The notes under the pieces were generated by a model. The model worked only from the letters and a program-made list of their open reading frames with translations. It was not told where the DNA came from and did not search any database. A stretch of DNA of 64,000 nucleotides, from positions 77,381-141,380 of the forward strand of contig UQKY01000001.1 of assembly GCA_900541785.1 (NCBI GenBank), written 5' to 3'. The number at the start of each line of letters is the position of its first letter. Position 1 is the stretch's first letter. Positions 32,731 through 41,199 of the stretch are shown piece after piece. The translations under genes were made by a program, and so were the position numbers. The stretch is from an uncultured Collinsella sp. Lineage in GTDB: Bacteria; Actinomycetota; Coriobacteriia; Coriobacteriales; Coriobacteriaceae.

Positions 32731-32879
32731 GTTTGTCTCGATCTGTAACATCTAGCCGAGTTTTTTGGTCCTAGCTGTTACAGATTGAGACGAACAAGAT
32801 TGCTCTTTCCGAAGAAGCTAAATCTGTAACACGTAGCCCGCTTTTGACCGTCTACCTGTTACAAATCGAGACAAACGGA
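32731..32879. repeat. REP/BIME-like palindrome cluster A (2 units)
   Basis: Unit A1 (32731-32795) has arms CTCGATCTGTAACA and TGTTACAGATTGAG around TCTAGCCGAGTTTTTTGG. Unit A2 (32820-32879) has the same arms around the second core type CGTAGCCCGCTTTTGACC. Located between convergent genes. Confidence 0.8.
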
Positions 32880-32886
32880 GTAGGAC

Positions 32887-33915
32887 CTAACCCCGTATGT
32901 CCCTAACAGTCGAGCGTTCGACCAGCGTGCTCGGCACATGAATCGCCTCGATAGACGAGCTCTCTCCAATCGCCGCCTCAAACGCAAGCTTACCGACACC
33001 GCGCAAATCAAATCGCAGCGTCGTCAGCCGATTGTGAGGAACAAGTCCCTCGAGTGCGTCGTCGATACCAACCACGCTCACGTCGTCGGGCACGGACAGG
33101 CCCGCGTTCTCGAGCGCGGCGATAACGCCCAGCGCCATCTGGTCATTTGCCGCAAGCACGGCAGTCGGCGCCTGCGACCCGCCGGCAAGCACCTCGGCCG
33201 CAATCCGCTCGCCCATGGCGTACCCACTGTCCGCACTCCAATCGCCGCGCAGCATCGGAGCGGCATCGACATGAGCACGACCCAGCGTATCGCGCCAACC
33301 GGCCTCACGAAAACGCGAGGAAATCGAGTTTTCCGGACCCGCCACAAACCGCATATTCGAGTGACCATGTTCCAGCAGATAATTGGTCAACAGCTCGCAC
33401 GAACCATACTGGTCGGAGTCGATCGTCGTGCAGCGCGGATGCGCATACATGGACAGGATGACCGTTCGCACTCCCGGCTGGGGAACAAACTCCTCAAAAT
33501 CGGGAGCCATGCGGTTCATGTTGAGAATCATGCCGTCGACGGGTCGCTCGACCATGCGGCGCGAGGCATCGGCAAGTGCATAGGGCTTGTCGCCGCCCAT
33601 CTCGATCATAGTGACGGCAAAATCGTGCTCGCGCGCCGCTTGCATGATACCCTCGAGCGTCGCCAGGTTACCGACACGTGTGATGTTGTACATGCACAGG
33701 CCAATAGAACGATACGACCCGCCGCGCAACGCCGCTCCAGCAAAATTGGGACGAAAGCCCAGCTCTTCCATGGCGGCCAGCACACGCTTGCGCGTCTTTT
33801 CCGTCACGTTGGGCATACCGTTGACCACGCGAGACACAGTCTGGCGGCTCACGCCAGCGAGCGCCGCAACCTCTGCCGCGCTCGCCGAACGACCATTCCT
33901 TGTCTGCTGATCCAT
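32887..33915 (-). CDS. LacI-family regulator (LacI-3)
   Basis: About 342 residues: AAEVAALAGVSRQTVSRVVNGMP, hinge FAGAALRGGSYRSIG, and a sensor domain with DGMILNMNRM and VSVVGIDDALEG. ATG 33915 is taken as the start, although a GTG three codons earlier (33924) has a better spaced AGG. It is divergent from lacG-2/EIICB-2 and faces three ATGTTAACGTGCTCAT-type sites. It closely resembles LacI-1, consistent with their near-identical operators. Confidence 0.9.
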   Translation of the reverse strand: MDQQTRNGRSASAAEVAALAGVSRQTVSRVVNGMPNVTEKTRKRVLAAMEELGFRPNFAGAALRGGSYRSIGLCMYNITRVGNLATLEGIMQAAREHDFAVTMIEMGGDKPYALADASRRMVERPVDGMILNMNRMAPDFEEFVPQPGVRTVILSMYAHPRCTTIDSDQYGSCELLTNYLLEHGHSNMRFVAGPENSISSRFREAGWRDTLGRAHVDAAPMLRGDWSADSGYAMGERIAAEVLAGGSQAPTAVLAANDQMALGVIAALENAGLSVPDDVSVVGIDDALEGLVPHNRLTTLRFDLRGVGKLAFEAAIGESSSIEAIHVPSTLVERSTVRDIRG

Positions 33916-33975
33916 GCCTTCCACGCTAACCTGCTTCCCAACTATTCCCCGCGCCCATGGCGCATCGTACATACA

Positions 33976-34145
33976 TTGATAACGTGCTCATGATACCCGA
34001 GCCATATACCACAACATGAAAACTTCTGTCAATCAAAACCGCTTACCGAACAAATACAACCGTTCGCGGCTGTTTGAAGTTGTTTTGTTTCTATACATCC
34101 CAGCCGGATGTTAACGTGCTCATTGTCAAATGTTCACGTGCTCAT
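33976..34145. promoter_or_regulatory. Three LacI operators of module 2
   Basis: TTGATAACGTGCTCAT (33976-33991), ATGTTAACGTGCTCAT (34108-34123) and ATGTTCACGTGCTCAT (34130-34145). Nearly the same as the gal operators at 16261, 16385 and 17617. Confidence 0.7.
34038..34062 (+). promoter_or_regulatory. Direct-repeat sugar motif, module 2 site
   Basis: ACCGCTTACCG, 9 bases, AACCG(TTC), about 200 bases before lacG-2. Confidence 0.65.
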
Positions 34146-34259
34146 TTTGGTTCTAATCATTTTAAGATAGTGTTTATCGGGCTTTTTCACCGCTGAACGC
34201 TAACCAGGGAGCCTCCTGAGCGCAAACGCACAATATCGAACAGCGAGACGAGAGGGTGT

Positions 34260-35708
34260 ATGCATATGTCTTTGCTAAACCGCGTACAGCAGCTGCCGAA
34301 GGGCTTTGTTTGGGGCGCCGCAACCGCCGCGTACCAAACGGAAGGTTCCACGAAGGTGGCAGGCAAGGGTAAGACCATGTGGGACGATTACCTTGTCGCC
34401 CAGGGTCGCTTTTTGCCCGACCCGGCCAGTGATTTCTACAACCGCTACGAGGAGGATATCCGCCTTTCTGCCGAGCATGGACTCAACGCCATTCGTGTGT
34501 CCATCGCCTGGACCCGCATCTTCCCCAACGGCGACGATGCCGAACCCCTCGCCGAGGGCGTTAAGCACTACCACGAGCTGTTCGCCTGCTGCAAAAAGTA
34601 TGGCGTCGAGCCCTATGTGTCCCTGCATCACTTTGACTCCCCCGCCGCCCTGTTCAACCAGGGCGACTGGCTCAACCGCAAGACCGTCGACGCCTATGTG
34701 CGCTATGCCGAGTTCTGCTTCCGCGAGTTCCGCGAGGTCAAGAATTGGTTCACCATCAACGAGCTCATCAGCCTCTCGCACTCCCAATACATCCAAGGCA
34801 ACTTCCCGCCCAACCATCACTTTGATGTGACGAGCGGCATCCAGAGCCAGCACAACGAGCTCGTTGCCCACGCCCGCGCCGTCAACCTGTATAAGGATCT
34901 TGACGAGACCGAGCACCTGGGCGGACGCATTGGCATGGTCAACGTCCTGACGCCGGCATATCCTGCCACCGACTCGCCCGCCGACCAGCACGCCGCCGAC
35001 CTGTACAACGCCTTCTACACCGACTTCATCATGGACGGCGCCTTCCTGGGTCACTACTCCGCGCGCACCCTCTCACTCATCAACGAGATTCTGCGTGCCA
35101 ACAACGCCACACTTACGGTTGAGGACAGCGACATGGAGGAGCTCGCCAAGGCGGCGCCCCGCAACGATATGTTCGGCCTCAACTACTATCAGTCGGCGTT
35201 TATCGCCGCCTACGATGGCGAGTCAACCAACAGCTTTAACGGCACCGGAGACAAGGGCACCTCGTGCTTTAAGTTTAAGGGCGTCGGGCAGCAGGTCGAT
35301 ATGCCGGGTATCCCCACCACCGACTGGGATTGGCTCATCTACCCGCAAGGCCTCTACGACACGCTCAAGCACATCAGCGCCACCTATCCCAACCTCCCCG
35401 TCATCTATATCACCGAAAACGGCCTGGGCCACAAGGACCCCGAGCCCGACGCAAACGGCATCGTCGCCGATCCCGAGCGCATCGACTTTGTCGACCAGCA
35501 CATGGAGAAGGTGCTCCAGGCGCGCGCCGAGGGCGTCGACGTCCAGGGCTACTTTATCTGGAGCCTGCAGGACCAGTTCTCGTGGGCCAATGGCTATAAC
35601 AAGCGCTACGGCCTGTTCTACATCGACTTCGACACGCAAAAACGCTACATCAAGCAGTCGGCACTCTGGTACAAGGAGCTCGCCGACACTATGGCGGACG
35701 CGCAGTAG
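34260..35708 (+). CDS. lacG: 6-phospho-beta-galactosidase/glucosidase (GH1) (2)
   Basis: A 482-residue GH1 enzyme: GFVWGAATAAYQTEGSTKVAGKG, acid/base E168 (TINELI) and nucleophile E386 (YITENGLGH), plus NGYNKRYGLFYID. It differs from the other two in FVWGAA and in the acid/base region, so its substrate may differ. Here the hydrolase precedes the EIICB, the reverse of modules 1 and 3. GAGAGGG lies just upstream; ATG 34266 is an alternative start. Confidence 0.92.
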   Translation: MHMSLLNRVQQLPKGFVWGAATAAYQTEGSTKVAGKGKTMWDDYLVAQGRFLPDPASDFYNRYEEDIRLSAEHGLNAIRVSIAWTRIFPNGDDAEPLAEGVKHYHELFACCKKYGVEPYVSLHHFDSPAALFNQGDWLNRKTVDAYVRYAEFCFREFREVKNWFTINELISLSHSQYIQGNFPPNHHFDVTSGIQSQHNELVAHARAVNLYKDLDETEHLGGRIGMVNVLTPAYPATDSPADQHAADLYNAFYTDFIMDGAFLGHYSARTLSLINEILRANNATLTVEDSDMEELAKAAPRNDMFGLNYYQSAFIAAYDGESTNSFNGTGDKGTSCFKFKGVGQQVDMPGIPTTDWDWLIYPQGLYDTLKHISATYPNLPVIYITENGLGHKDPEPDANGIVADPERIDFVDQHMEKVLQARAEGVDVQGYFIWSLQDQFSWANGYNKRYGLFYIDFDTQKRYIKQSALWYKELADTMADAQ

Positions 35709-35710
35709 CG

Positions 35711-35755
35711 CATCGCCTCGCTTTCCCCCGAGAAGGGAGCGGCCCTATGCGATAC
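35711..35755 (+). promoter_or_regulatory. Imperfect intercistronic hairpin in module 2
   Basis: GCATCG and CGCT (35710-35725) can pair with AGCG and the ATGCGAT region (35738-35754). The hairpin lies between lacG-2 and EIICB-2, the same relative place as in modules 1 and 3. Confidence 0.4.
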
Positions 35756-35884
35756 AAACCCAGCCGCCCCCCTCTCTCCCCCTGGGACCGGCCCCGCCTG
35801 CACCCGGGCTTTTAGCAAGCGGGAGACCATATAGGTTTTCAACGTCCATGCCATTAAGATTTCATGCAAAGAGGAGCGTGAACT

Positions 35885-37645
35885 ATGGAATCGATCGTTA
35901 AGTTCTTGGAGAAAGGTCAGCCGTACTTCGACAAGGTCTCTAAGAACATCTACCTTCAGGCCATTAAAGACGGCTTTTTGGCAGCAATGCCCATCATCCT
36001 GTCTTCTTCTGTCTTCCTGCTTATTTCGACCCTGCCGGGCGTTGTCGCCACGGTCGGCGGCTTTACGCTGCCCGACTGGTGGAACGTCGACGTCGTGAAC
36101 TTCTGCAACAAGGTTTACAACTTCACGATGGGCGTCGTGGGCATCATGGTCGCCGGCACCACCGCAAGCGCGCTGACCGGCTCCAAGAACCGCCGCATGC
36201 CTGCCGGCAAGGCCATCAACGCCACGAGCACCATGGTCGCCGCCATGTGCGCTATGCTCATCTTGGCCGTTACCCAGACGAGTGCCAAGATCGACGGCGC
36301 CGATGTCTCGGTGTTCTTTACCGACAACATGGGCACCAAGGGCCTGCTGAGCTCCTTTGTCGCCGCATTTGCCACGGTCAACATCTATGCCTTCTGCATT
36401 AAGCGAGACATCACCATCAAGCTGCCCAAAGAAGTCCCCGGCGCCATCGCCCAGAACTTCCGCGACATCTTCGCCTTCAGCTTCTCCATCCTGTTTGTCG
36501 CCGTCATCGACGTTATCTGCCGCACCTGCTTGGCCGTCCCGTTTGCCAACGTCATCTCCACGCTGGTGAGCCCGCTGTTCGCCGCTGCCGATTCCTACGC
36601 CGGCCTCGCCCTCATCTGGTTCATGATCCCTCTGTTCTGGTTCATGGGCATCCACGGCCCCTCGGTCGTTAAGCCTGCCCTCAACGCCGCGCTGTTTGGC
36701 AACATCACTACCAACCTCGCCACGCTGCAGGCCGGCGGTCACCCCGCCCTCGCCCTGACCGAAAACTTCGGTAACTACATCGGCGAACTCGGCGGCACCG
36801 GCGCCACGTTCATTGTCCCGATTATCTTCCTGCTCTTTATGCGCTCCAAGCAGCTCAAGGCCGTCGGCAAAGCCTCTGTCGTGCCCGTGATGTTCGCCGT
36901 CAACGAGCCGCTGCTGTTCGCCGCGCCCATCATCCTCAACCCGTACTTCCTGATCCCGTTCCTGTTTGCCCCCGTGGCCAACGTCCTCATTGGTAAGTTC
37001 TTCATCGACTTTTTGGGCATGAACGGCTTTATCTATGCCATGCCGTGGGCACTCCCCGGACCGATCGGCACCTTCATCGACACCAACTTCCAGCCGATCT
37101 CTCTGGTCCTGGTTGTCGTCCTGCTGGTCGTTGACTTCTTGATCTACTACCCGTTCTGCAAGGCCTACGACAACGTCCTGTGCAAGCAGGAGGCCGAGAC
37201 CCTGGCCGAAGAAGAGGCCGAGGAGACCAAGGCCGTCAAGACCGCTGCCGCCCCCGCCGTTGAGGCTCCTGTTGTCGAGACCGCTTCTGCCACTGAGGCC
37301 TCCGCAGCTCCGTCCGCCCTTAAGGGCAAGGATCTGAGGGTTCTGGTTCTGTGCGCTGGCGCCGGCACCTCTGCACTGCTCGCCAACGCGCTTAAGGAAG
37401 GCGCCGACGAGCTGGGCATCGACATTACCGCCAACGCCGGTGCCTACGGCAGCCACTACGCCATCATGGACCAGTACAACGTCATCGTCCTGGCTCCGCA
37501 GGTTCGCACCTATTACAACGAGATGAAGGCCGACACCGACCGCCTGGGCATCACGCTGCTGTCGCCCAAGGGCAAACAGTACATCGACCTCACTAAGGAT
37601 CCCAAGGGTGCCGTCGCCTGGATCGAGGAAAACCTCGAGGCATAA
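35885..37645 (+). CDS. lacE: PTS lactose-type EIICB component (2)
   Basis: A 586-residue transporter; EIIC about 1-430 (GIHGPSVVKPAL, NEPLLFAAPIILNP), Glu/Ala-rich linker (about 435-485), EIIB with phosphorylated Cys490 in VLVLCAGAGTSA. AGAGGAGCG precedes the ATG. Uses a separate EIIA, presumably LacF at 27423. Most similar to EIICB-3 at 39345, including QAIKDGFL and the C-terminal LSPKGKQYIDLT/LAPRGKEYIDLT region. Confidence 0.94.
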   Translation: MESIVKFLEKGQPYFDKVSKNIYLQAIKDGFLAAMPIILSSSVFLLISTLPGVVATVGGFTLPDWWNVDVVNFCNKVYNFTMGVVGIMVAGTTASALTGSKNRRMPAGKAINATSTMVAAMCAMLILAVTQTSAKIDGADVSVFFTDNMGTKGLLSSFVAAFATVNIYAFCIKRDITIKLPKEVPGAIAQNFRDIFAFSFSILFVAVIDVICRTCLAVPFANVISTLVSPLFAAADSYAGLALIWFMIPLFWFMGIHGPSVVKPALNAALFGNITTNLATLQAGGHPALALTENFGNYIGELGGTGATFIVPIIFLLFMRSKQLKAVGKASVVPVMFAVNEPLLFAAPIILNPYFLIPFLFAPVANVLIGKFFIDFLGMNGFIYAMPWALPGPIGTFIDTNFQPISLVLVVVLLVVDFLIYYPFCKAYDNVLCKQEAETLAEEEAEETKAVKTAAAPAVEAPVVETASATEASAAPSALKGKDLRVLVLCAGAGTSALLANALKEGADELGIDITANAGAYGSHYAIMDQYNVIVLAPQVRTYYNEMKADTDRLGITLLSPKGKQYIDLTKDPKGAVAWIEENLEA

Positions 37646-37676
37646 GACGCTGACGCCACCTGCCGCTCGCAGAAAA

Positions 37677-37716
37677 AAAATGGCCCGTGCATCGATGCGT
37701 GATGCGCGGGCCATTT
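37677..37716 (+). terminator. Terminator of module 2
   Basis: AAAATGGCCCG pairs with CGGGCCATTTT around an inner GCATC/GATGC stem; the T-rich tail reads TTTTGTTT. Confidence 0.88.
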
Positions 37717-37744
37717 TGTTTAGACCGCACCCGTCCTCCTGTTC

Positions 37745-38047
37745 ATCTTAATCTGTAACATCTAGCCGAGTTTTTGGGTCCCAGCTGTTACAGATCGAGG
37801 TGAACGCACAGGCCAAGCCAAAAATCTCAATCTGTAACATGTAGACCGCTTTTGACCGCTTAGATGTTACAGATCGAGACAAACAGATGGGTCAATCCAA
37901 TCAATCTAGATCTGTAACACCTGGCTGGTCATTTCACTCCTAACTGTTACAGATCGAGACAAACGGAATAAGCCGGGCCGAATTGTCTAAATCTGTAACA
38001 TCTAGCTGAGATTTTCGGCCCTACCTGTTACAGATTGAGACAAACAG
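37745..38047. repeat. REP/BIME-like palindrome cluster B (4 units)
   Basis: Units at about 37749-37805, 37826-37885, 37908-37966 and 37989-38046, each with ATCTGTAACA and TGTTACAGAT arms and GAGACAAAC-type ends. Core types alternate: TCTAGCCGAG, TGTAGACCGC, a third variant, then TCTAGCTGAG. Confidence 0.8.
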
Positions 38048-38058
38048 GCCAAGCACGT

Positions 38059-39069
38059 CTACGACCGCAGATCCTTCACGCTGGAACGCTCGACCAGCAC
38101 GCCCGAGACGAGCGTACGGCTTCTGGAGCTCGGGGCTTCCAGACCTGCGACAACCTCGTTGAGCGCACGGACGCCCAGCTCGCGGTGGCGAAACTTCACC
38201 GACGTCAGAATCGAGTTGGGAATCGTCTTGTAGAGCTCATCGTCGAAGCCGATCACGGACACGTCGTCGGGCACACTGAGCCCTTTGTCACGTAGAGCCA
38301 TCATCACGCCGTTTGCCATGCAGTCGTTAGCAGCGAGGACCGCCGTGCAATCGGGTTTATCGGCAAGCACAAGGCCCGCAGCATAGCCACTATCCGCATT
38401 CCAATCGCCTTGCAGGGGCGCGGGCGGCTCAATGCCACGCGTCTCGAGTGCCGCACGCCAACCTTTCATACGGCACTGGCTCGACAGCGACTCTTTCTTA
38501 CCAGAGACGAAGTACACATTCTTGTGTCCGCGATTCAAGAAGTACTCGCATGCCATGCGCGCGCCGCCCTCTTGGTCGTCACTGACAGTAGAGCAGGTAG
38601 GATGTTCCATCGACGTGATAATCACCGTCTTGAGGTCTTTCGGCGCCTCAAAGGTATCAAAGTCATCGACCATCTGGCGCAGGTTGAAAATCATGCCGTC
38701 GACGGGAAGCTGCGACATCCTACGTGCCGCTTCGGCAAGGGTCATCTTCTCCCCCGCCCGCTTTTTAATCATCGTGAGCGCAAAGCCTCGCTCTGCGGCG
38801 GCATCGGCGATACCGTCAATCATGTCCACGTTGCCGCCCGACAAGTGGAACAGCACCACGCCGATGCACCCGTAACGGCCCAACTTGAGTGAACGCGCGG
38901 CAAAGTTCGCCCGGAACCCAAGCGCCTCCATTGCGGAATGGACCTTATCGCGTGTCGACTCGCGCACGCTATCGGGCTCGTTGATCACGCGCGACACCGT
39001 CTTAAGAGAAACACCCGCGGCAATCGCCACGTCGTTCATCGAGACGTTTTTCTTGTCCATCGTTGCCAC
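38059..39069 (-). CDS. LacI-family regulator (LacI-4)
   Basis: About 336 residues: MNDVAIAAGVSLKTVSRVINEP, hinge FAARSLKLGRYGCIG, sensor with DGMIFNLRQM and VSVIGFDDELYK. The GTG at 39069 is preferred because GGAG lies 6 bases upstream; ATG 39060 is the alternative. It is divergent from EIICB-3 and faces a perfect TGACAACGTTGTCA palindrome, which it probably binds. Confidence 0.91.
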   Translation of the reverse strand: MATMDKKNVSMNDVAIAAGVSLKTVSRVINEPDSVRESTRDKVHSAMEALGFRANFAARSLKLGRYGCIGVVLFHLSGGNVDMIDGIADAAAERGFALTMIKKRAGEKMTLAEAARRMSQLPVDGMIFNLRQMVDDFDTFEAPKDLKTVIITSMEHPTCSTVSDDQEGGARMACEYFLNRGHKNVYFVSGKKESLSSQCRMKGWRAALETRGIEPPAPLQGDWNADSGYAAGLVLADKPDCTAVLAANDCMANGVMMALRDKGLSVPDDVSVIGFDDELYKTIPNSILTSVKFRHRELGVRALNEVVAGLEAPSSRSRTLVSGVLVERSSVKDLRS

Positions 39070-39142
39070 TGCTTCTCCACTCGGTTCTCTATCGCTCGTT
39101 TTTTGCGTTCTAGCATACACTACCTGCCTGACTGATAAATCA

Positions 39143-39167
39143 GCCGTTTATCGGACAATATCGACCG
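39143..39167 (+). promoter_or_regulatory. Direct-repeat sugar motif, module 3 site
   Basis: GCCGTTTATCG, 9 bases, GACCG(CTCACCC), about 178 bases before EIICB-3. Confidence 0.65.
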
Positions 39168-39197
39168 CTCACCCGTATATCCTTGTTGCTCTTCCAA

Positions 39198-39242
39198 AAA
39201 TGTCTTACGTTGTCATTAACGAAATGACAACGTTGTCATTTC
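39198..39242. promoter_or_regulatory. LacI-4 operators
   Basis: A perfect 22-base palindrome centred on ACGT (TGACAACGTTGTCA core, 39221-39242) and a half-conserved copy AAATGTCTTACGTTGTCATT (39198-39217). Confidence 0.7.
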
Positions 39243-39344
39243 ACAATGCCTTCCTTAAGCAGGAAGGTTTCCGGGCAGTCCTGACCATCCATCGACGACC
39301 AGTTCCATCCACATGCATCGCGCATCAAGTAGCAAAGGAGCTCT

Positions 39345-41123
39345 ATGGACGCCATCGTAAAGATGCTCGAAAAGCATCAACCGTTCTTTGAGAAGATCTC
39401 AAGGAACATCTACCTCCAGGCCATTAAAGACGGATTCCTTGGGTGCATGCCCATCGTCCTTACCTCTTCGATCTTTCTGTTGATTGCCACCCTTCCTGGC
39501 GTAGTTGGCATCACGCTGCCCCAGCCGCTCATCGACTGGTGCAACAAGCTGTACAACTTCACCATGGGCGTCATGGGCATCATGGTTGCCGGCACCACCG
39601 CCAAGAACTTTACGGCTTCCATGAACCGTCGCATGCCCGCCGGCAAAGTGCTCAACGACGGCTCCACCATGGTGGCCGCCCAGTGCAGCATGCTGTTGCT
39701 CGCCGTTACGCAGTTCACCACCAAGTTCAACGGCTCCGAGCTTTCGGTCTTCGATTGCACCAGCATGGGCACGCGCGGTCTGTTCTCGGCCTATATCGCC
39801 GCGTTCATTACCGTGTGGGTTTATAAGTTCTGCGTCTCGCGCGATCTGACCATTAAGCTGCCCAAGGAGGTTCCGGGCGCCATCGCTCAGAACTTCCGCG
39901 ACATCATCCCCTTCGGTGGCGCCGTCATCATCTGCGGCATCATCGATGTGGCTGTGCGCAACCTCATGGGCGTTCCGTTCTCCGAGCTGCTCATCAAGCT
40001 GCTCTCCCCGCTCTTCACTGCGGCAGAGACCTATCCTGGCCTTATCCTTATCCAGGCAGCCACCGCGTTCTTCTGGTTCATCGGTGTCCACGGTCCTTCG
40101 ATCGTCCAGCCGGGCATCGACCCCATCCGTCTTGCCAACCAGGCCGAGAACCTGCAGGTTCTGCTGGCCGGTGGTCACCCCGCCCACTCCCTCACCTTTA
40201 ACATGTCGCTCGTGGGTGAGTTCGGCGGCACCGGTGCCACGTTTATCGTGCCGCTTCTGCTGATAATCTTTATGAAGTCCAAGCAGCTCAAAGCCGTCGG
40301 TAAGGCCTCGATTGTTCCTGTTGCCTTCGCCGTCAACGAGCCGCTGCTCTTTGGCGCGCCGATGATCCTTAACCCCTACATGCTCATCCCCTTTGTTGCC
40401 GCCGGCTGCGTCAACGTGAGTGTTGCCAAGTTCTTTATCGACAACGTGGGCATGAACGGCTTCTCCTTCGTGGTGCCTTGGGCTACCCCTGCCCCCATCG
40501 GCATCTTCATCACCACGAACTTCCAGCTTATCGCCCTGGTGTTTGTCGCAATCATCATCTTGCTGGACGCCATCATCTACCTGCCGTTCTTGAAGGCATA
40601 CGATAAGCTGCTCTGCGACCAGGAGGCCGAGCGCGCCGCCGAGCTGGGTCTCGAGTCCGATGGTGCCGCTGCCATCGCCGCCAGCACCTCTGCGCCCGCT
40701 GTCGAGCAGGCTACCGCTTCCGTCGAGACGACCGCCGCTGCCGCCGACAGCGAGCCTGTCGCCGATCAGTCCGAGCCCGCCGCCGACGCATCCGCCAAGA
40801 AGGATGTCGACGGCCTGAAGGTCCTCGTCCTGTGCGCCGGCGCCGGCACCTCTGCCATGCTCGCCAACGCCATCAAGGAAGGTGCCGCGCAGACCGGAGA
40901 GAACATCGCTTCCTCCGCAGGCGCTTATGGTCAGCACACTGCCATCATGGATCAGTACGACGTCATCGTGCTCGCCCCGCAGGTTCGTAGCTACTACAAC
41001 GACATGAAGGCCGACACCGATCGCCTGGGCATTAAGCTGCTCGCTCCGCGCGGTAAGGAATATATCGACCTTACCCGCGACCCCGCTGGCGCCATCAAGT
41101 GGCTCCGCGAGAACCTCGACTAG
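39345..41123 (+). CDS. lacE: PTS lactose-type EIICB component (3)
   Basis: A 592-residue transporter; EIIC about 1-430 (GVHGPSIVQPGI, NEPLLFGAPMILNP), long Ala/Glu/Ser linker (about 432-490), EIIB Cys497 in VLVLCAGAGTSA. AAAGGAGC precedes ATG 39345. Followed by lacG-3 across a hairpin. Confidence 0.94.
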   Translation: MDAIVKMLEKHQPFFEKISRNIYLQAIKDGFLGCMPIVLTSSIFLLIATLPGVVGITLPQPLIDWCNKLYNFTMGVMGIMVAGTTAKNFTASMNRRMPAGKVLNDGSTMVAAQCSMLLLAVTQFTTKFNGSELSVFDCTSMGTRGLFSAYIAAFITVWVYKFCVSRDLTIKLPKEVPGAIAQNFRDIIPFGGAVIICGIIDVAVRNLMGVPFSELLIKLLSPLFTAAETYPGLILIQAATAFFWFIGVHGPSIVQPGIDPIRLANQAENLQVLLAGGHPAHSLTFNMSLVGEFGGTGATFIVPLLLIIFMKSKQLKAVGKASIVPVAFAVNEPLLFGAPMILNPYMLIPFVAAGCVNVSVAKFFIDNVGMNGFSFVVPWATPAPIGIFITTNFQLIALVFVAIIILLDAIIYLPFLKAYDKLLCDQEAERAAELGLESDGAAAIAASTSAPAVEQATASVETTAAAADSEPVADQSEPAADASAKKDVDGLKVLVLCAGAGTSAMLANAIKEGAAQTGENIASSAGAYGQHTAIMDQYDVIVLAPQVRSYYNDMKADTDRLGIKLLAPRGKEYIDLTRDPAGAIKWLRENLD

Positions 41124-41138
41124 GTTCCTCCCTCTGTT

Positions 41139-41165
41139 GGTGCCCGGATCCCCAGTTCGGGCACC
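41139..41165 (+). promoter_or_regulatory. Intercistronic hairpin between EIICB and lacG (3)
   Basis: GGTGCCCG (41139-41146) pairs with CGGGCACC (41158-41165). No T-tract, so full termination is unlikely. Confidence 0.6.
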
Positions 41166-41199
41166 TCTCCCTATCCGTATCCCACAGAAAGGATGACTC

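Noticed and set aside
37745..38047. CRISPR array in the palindrome clusters
   Set aside because: Units are palindromic with conserved cores and variable linkers of unequal length; conserved and variable parts are arranged as in REP elements.
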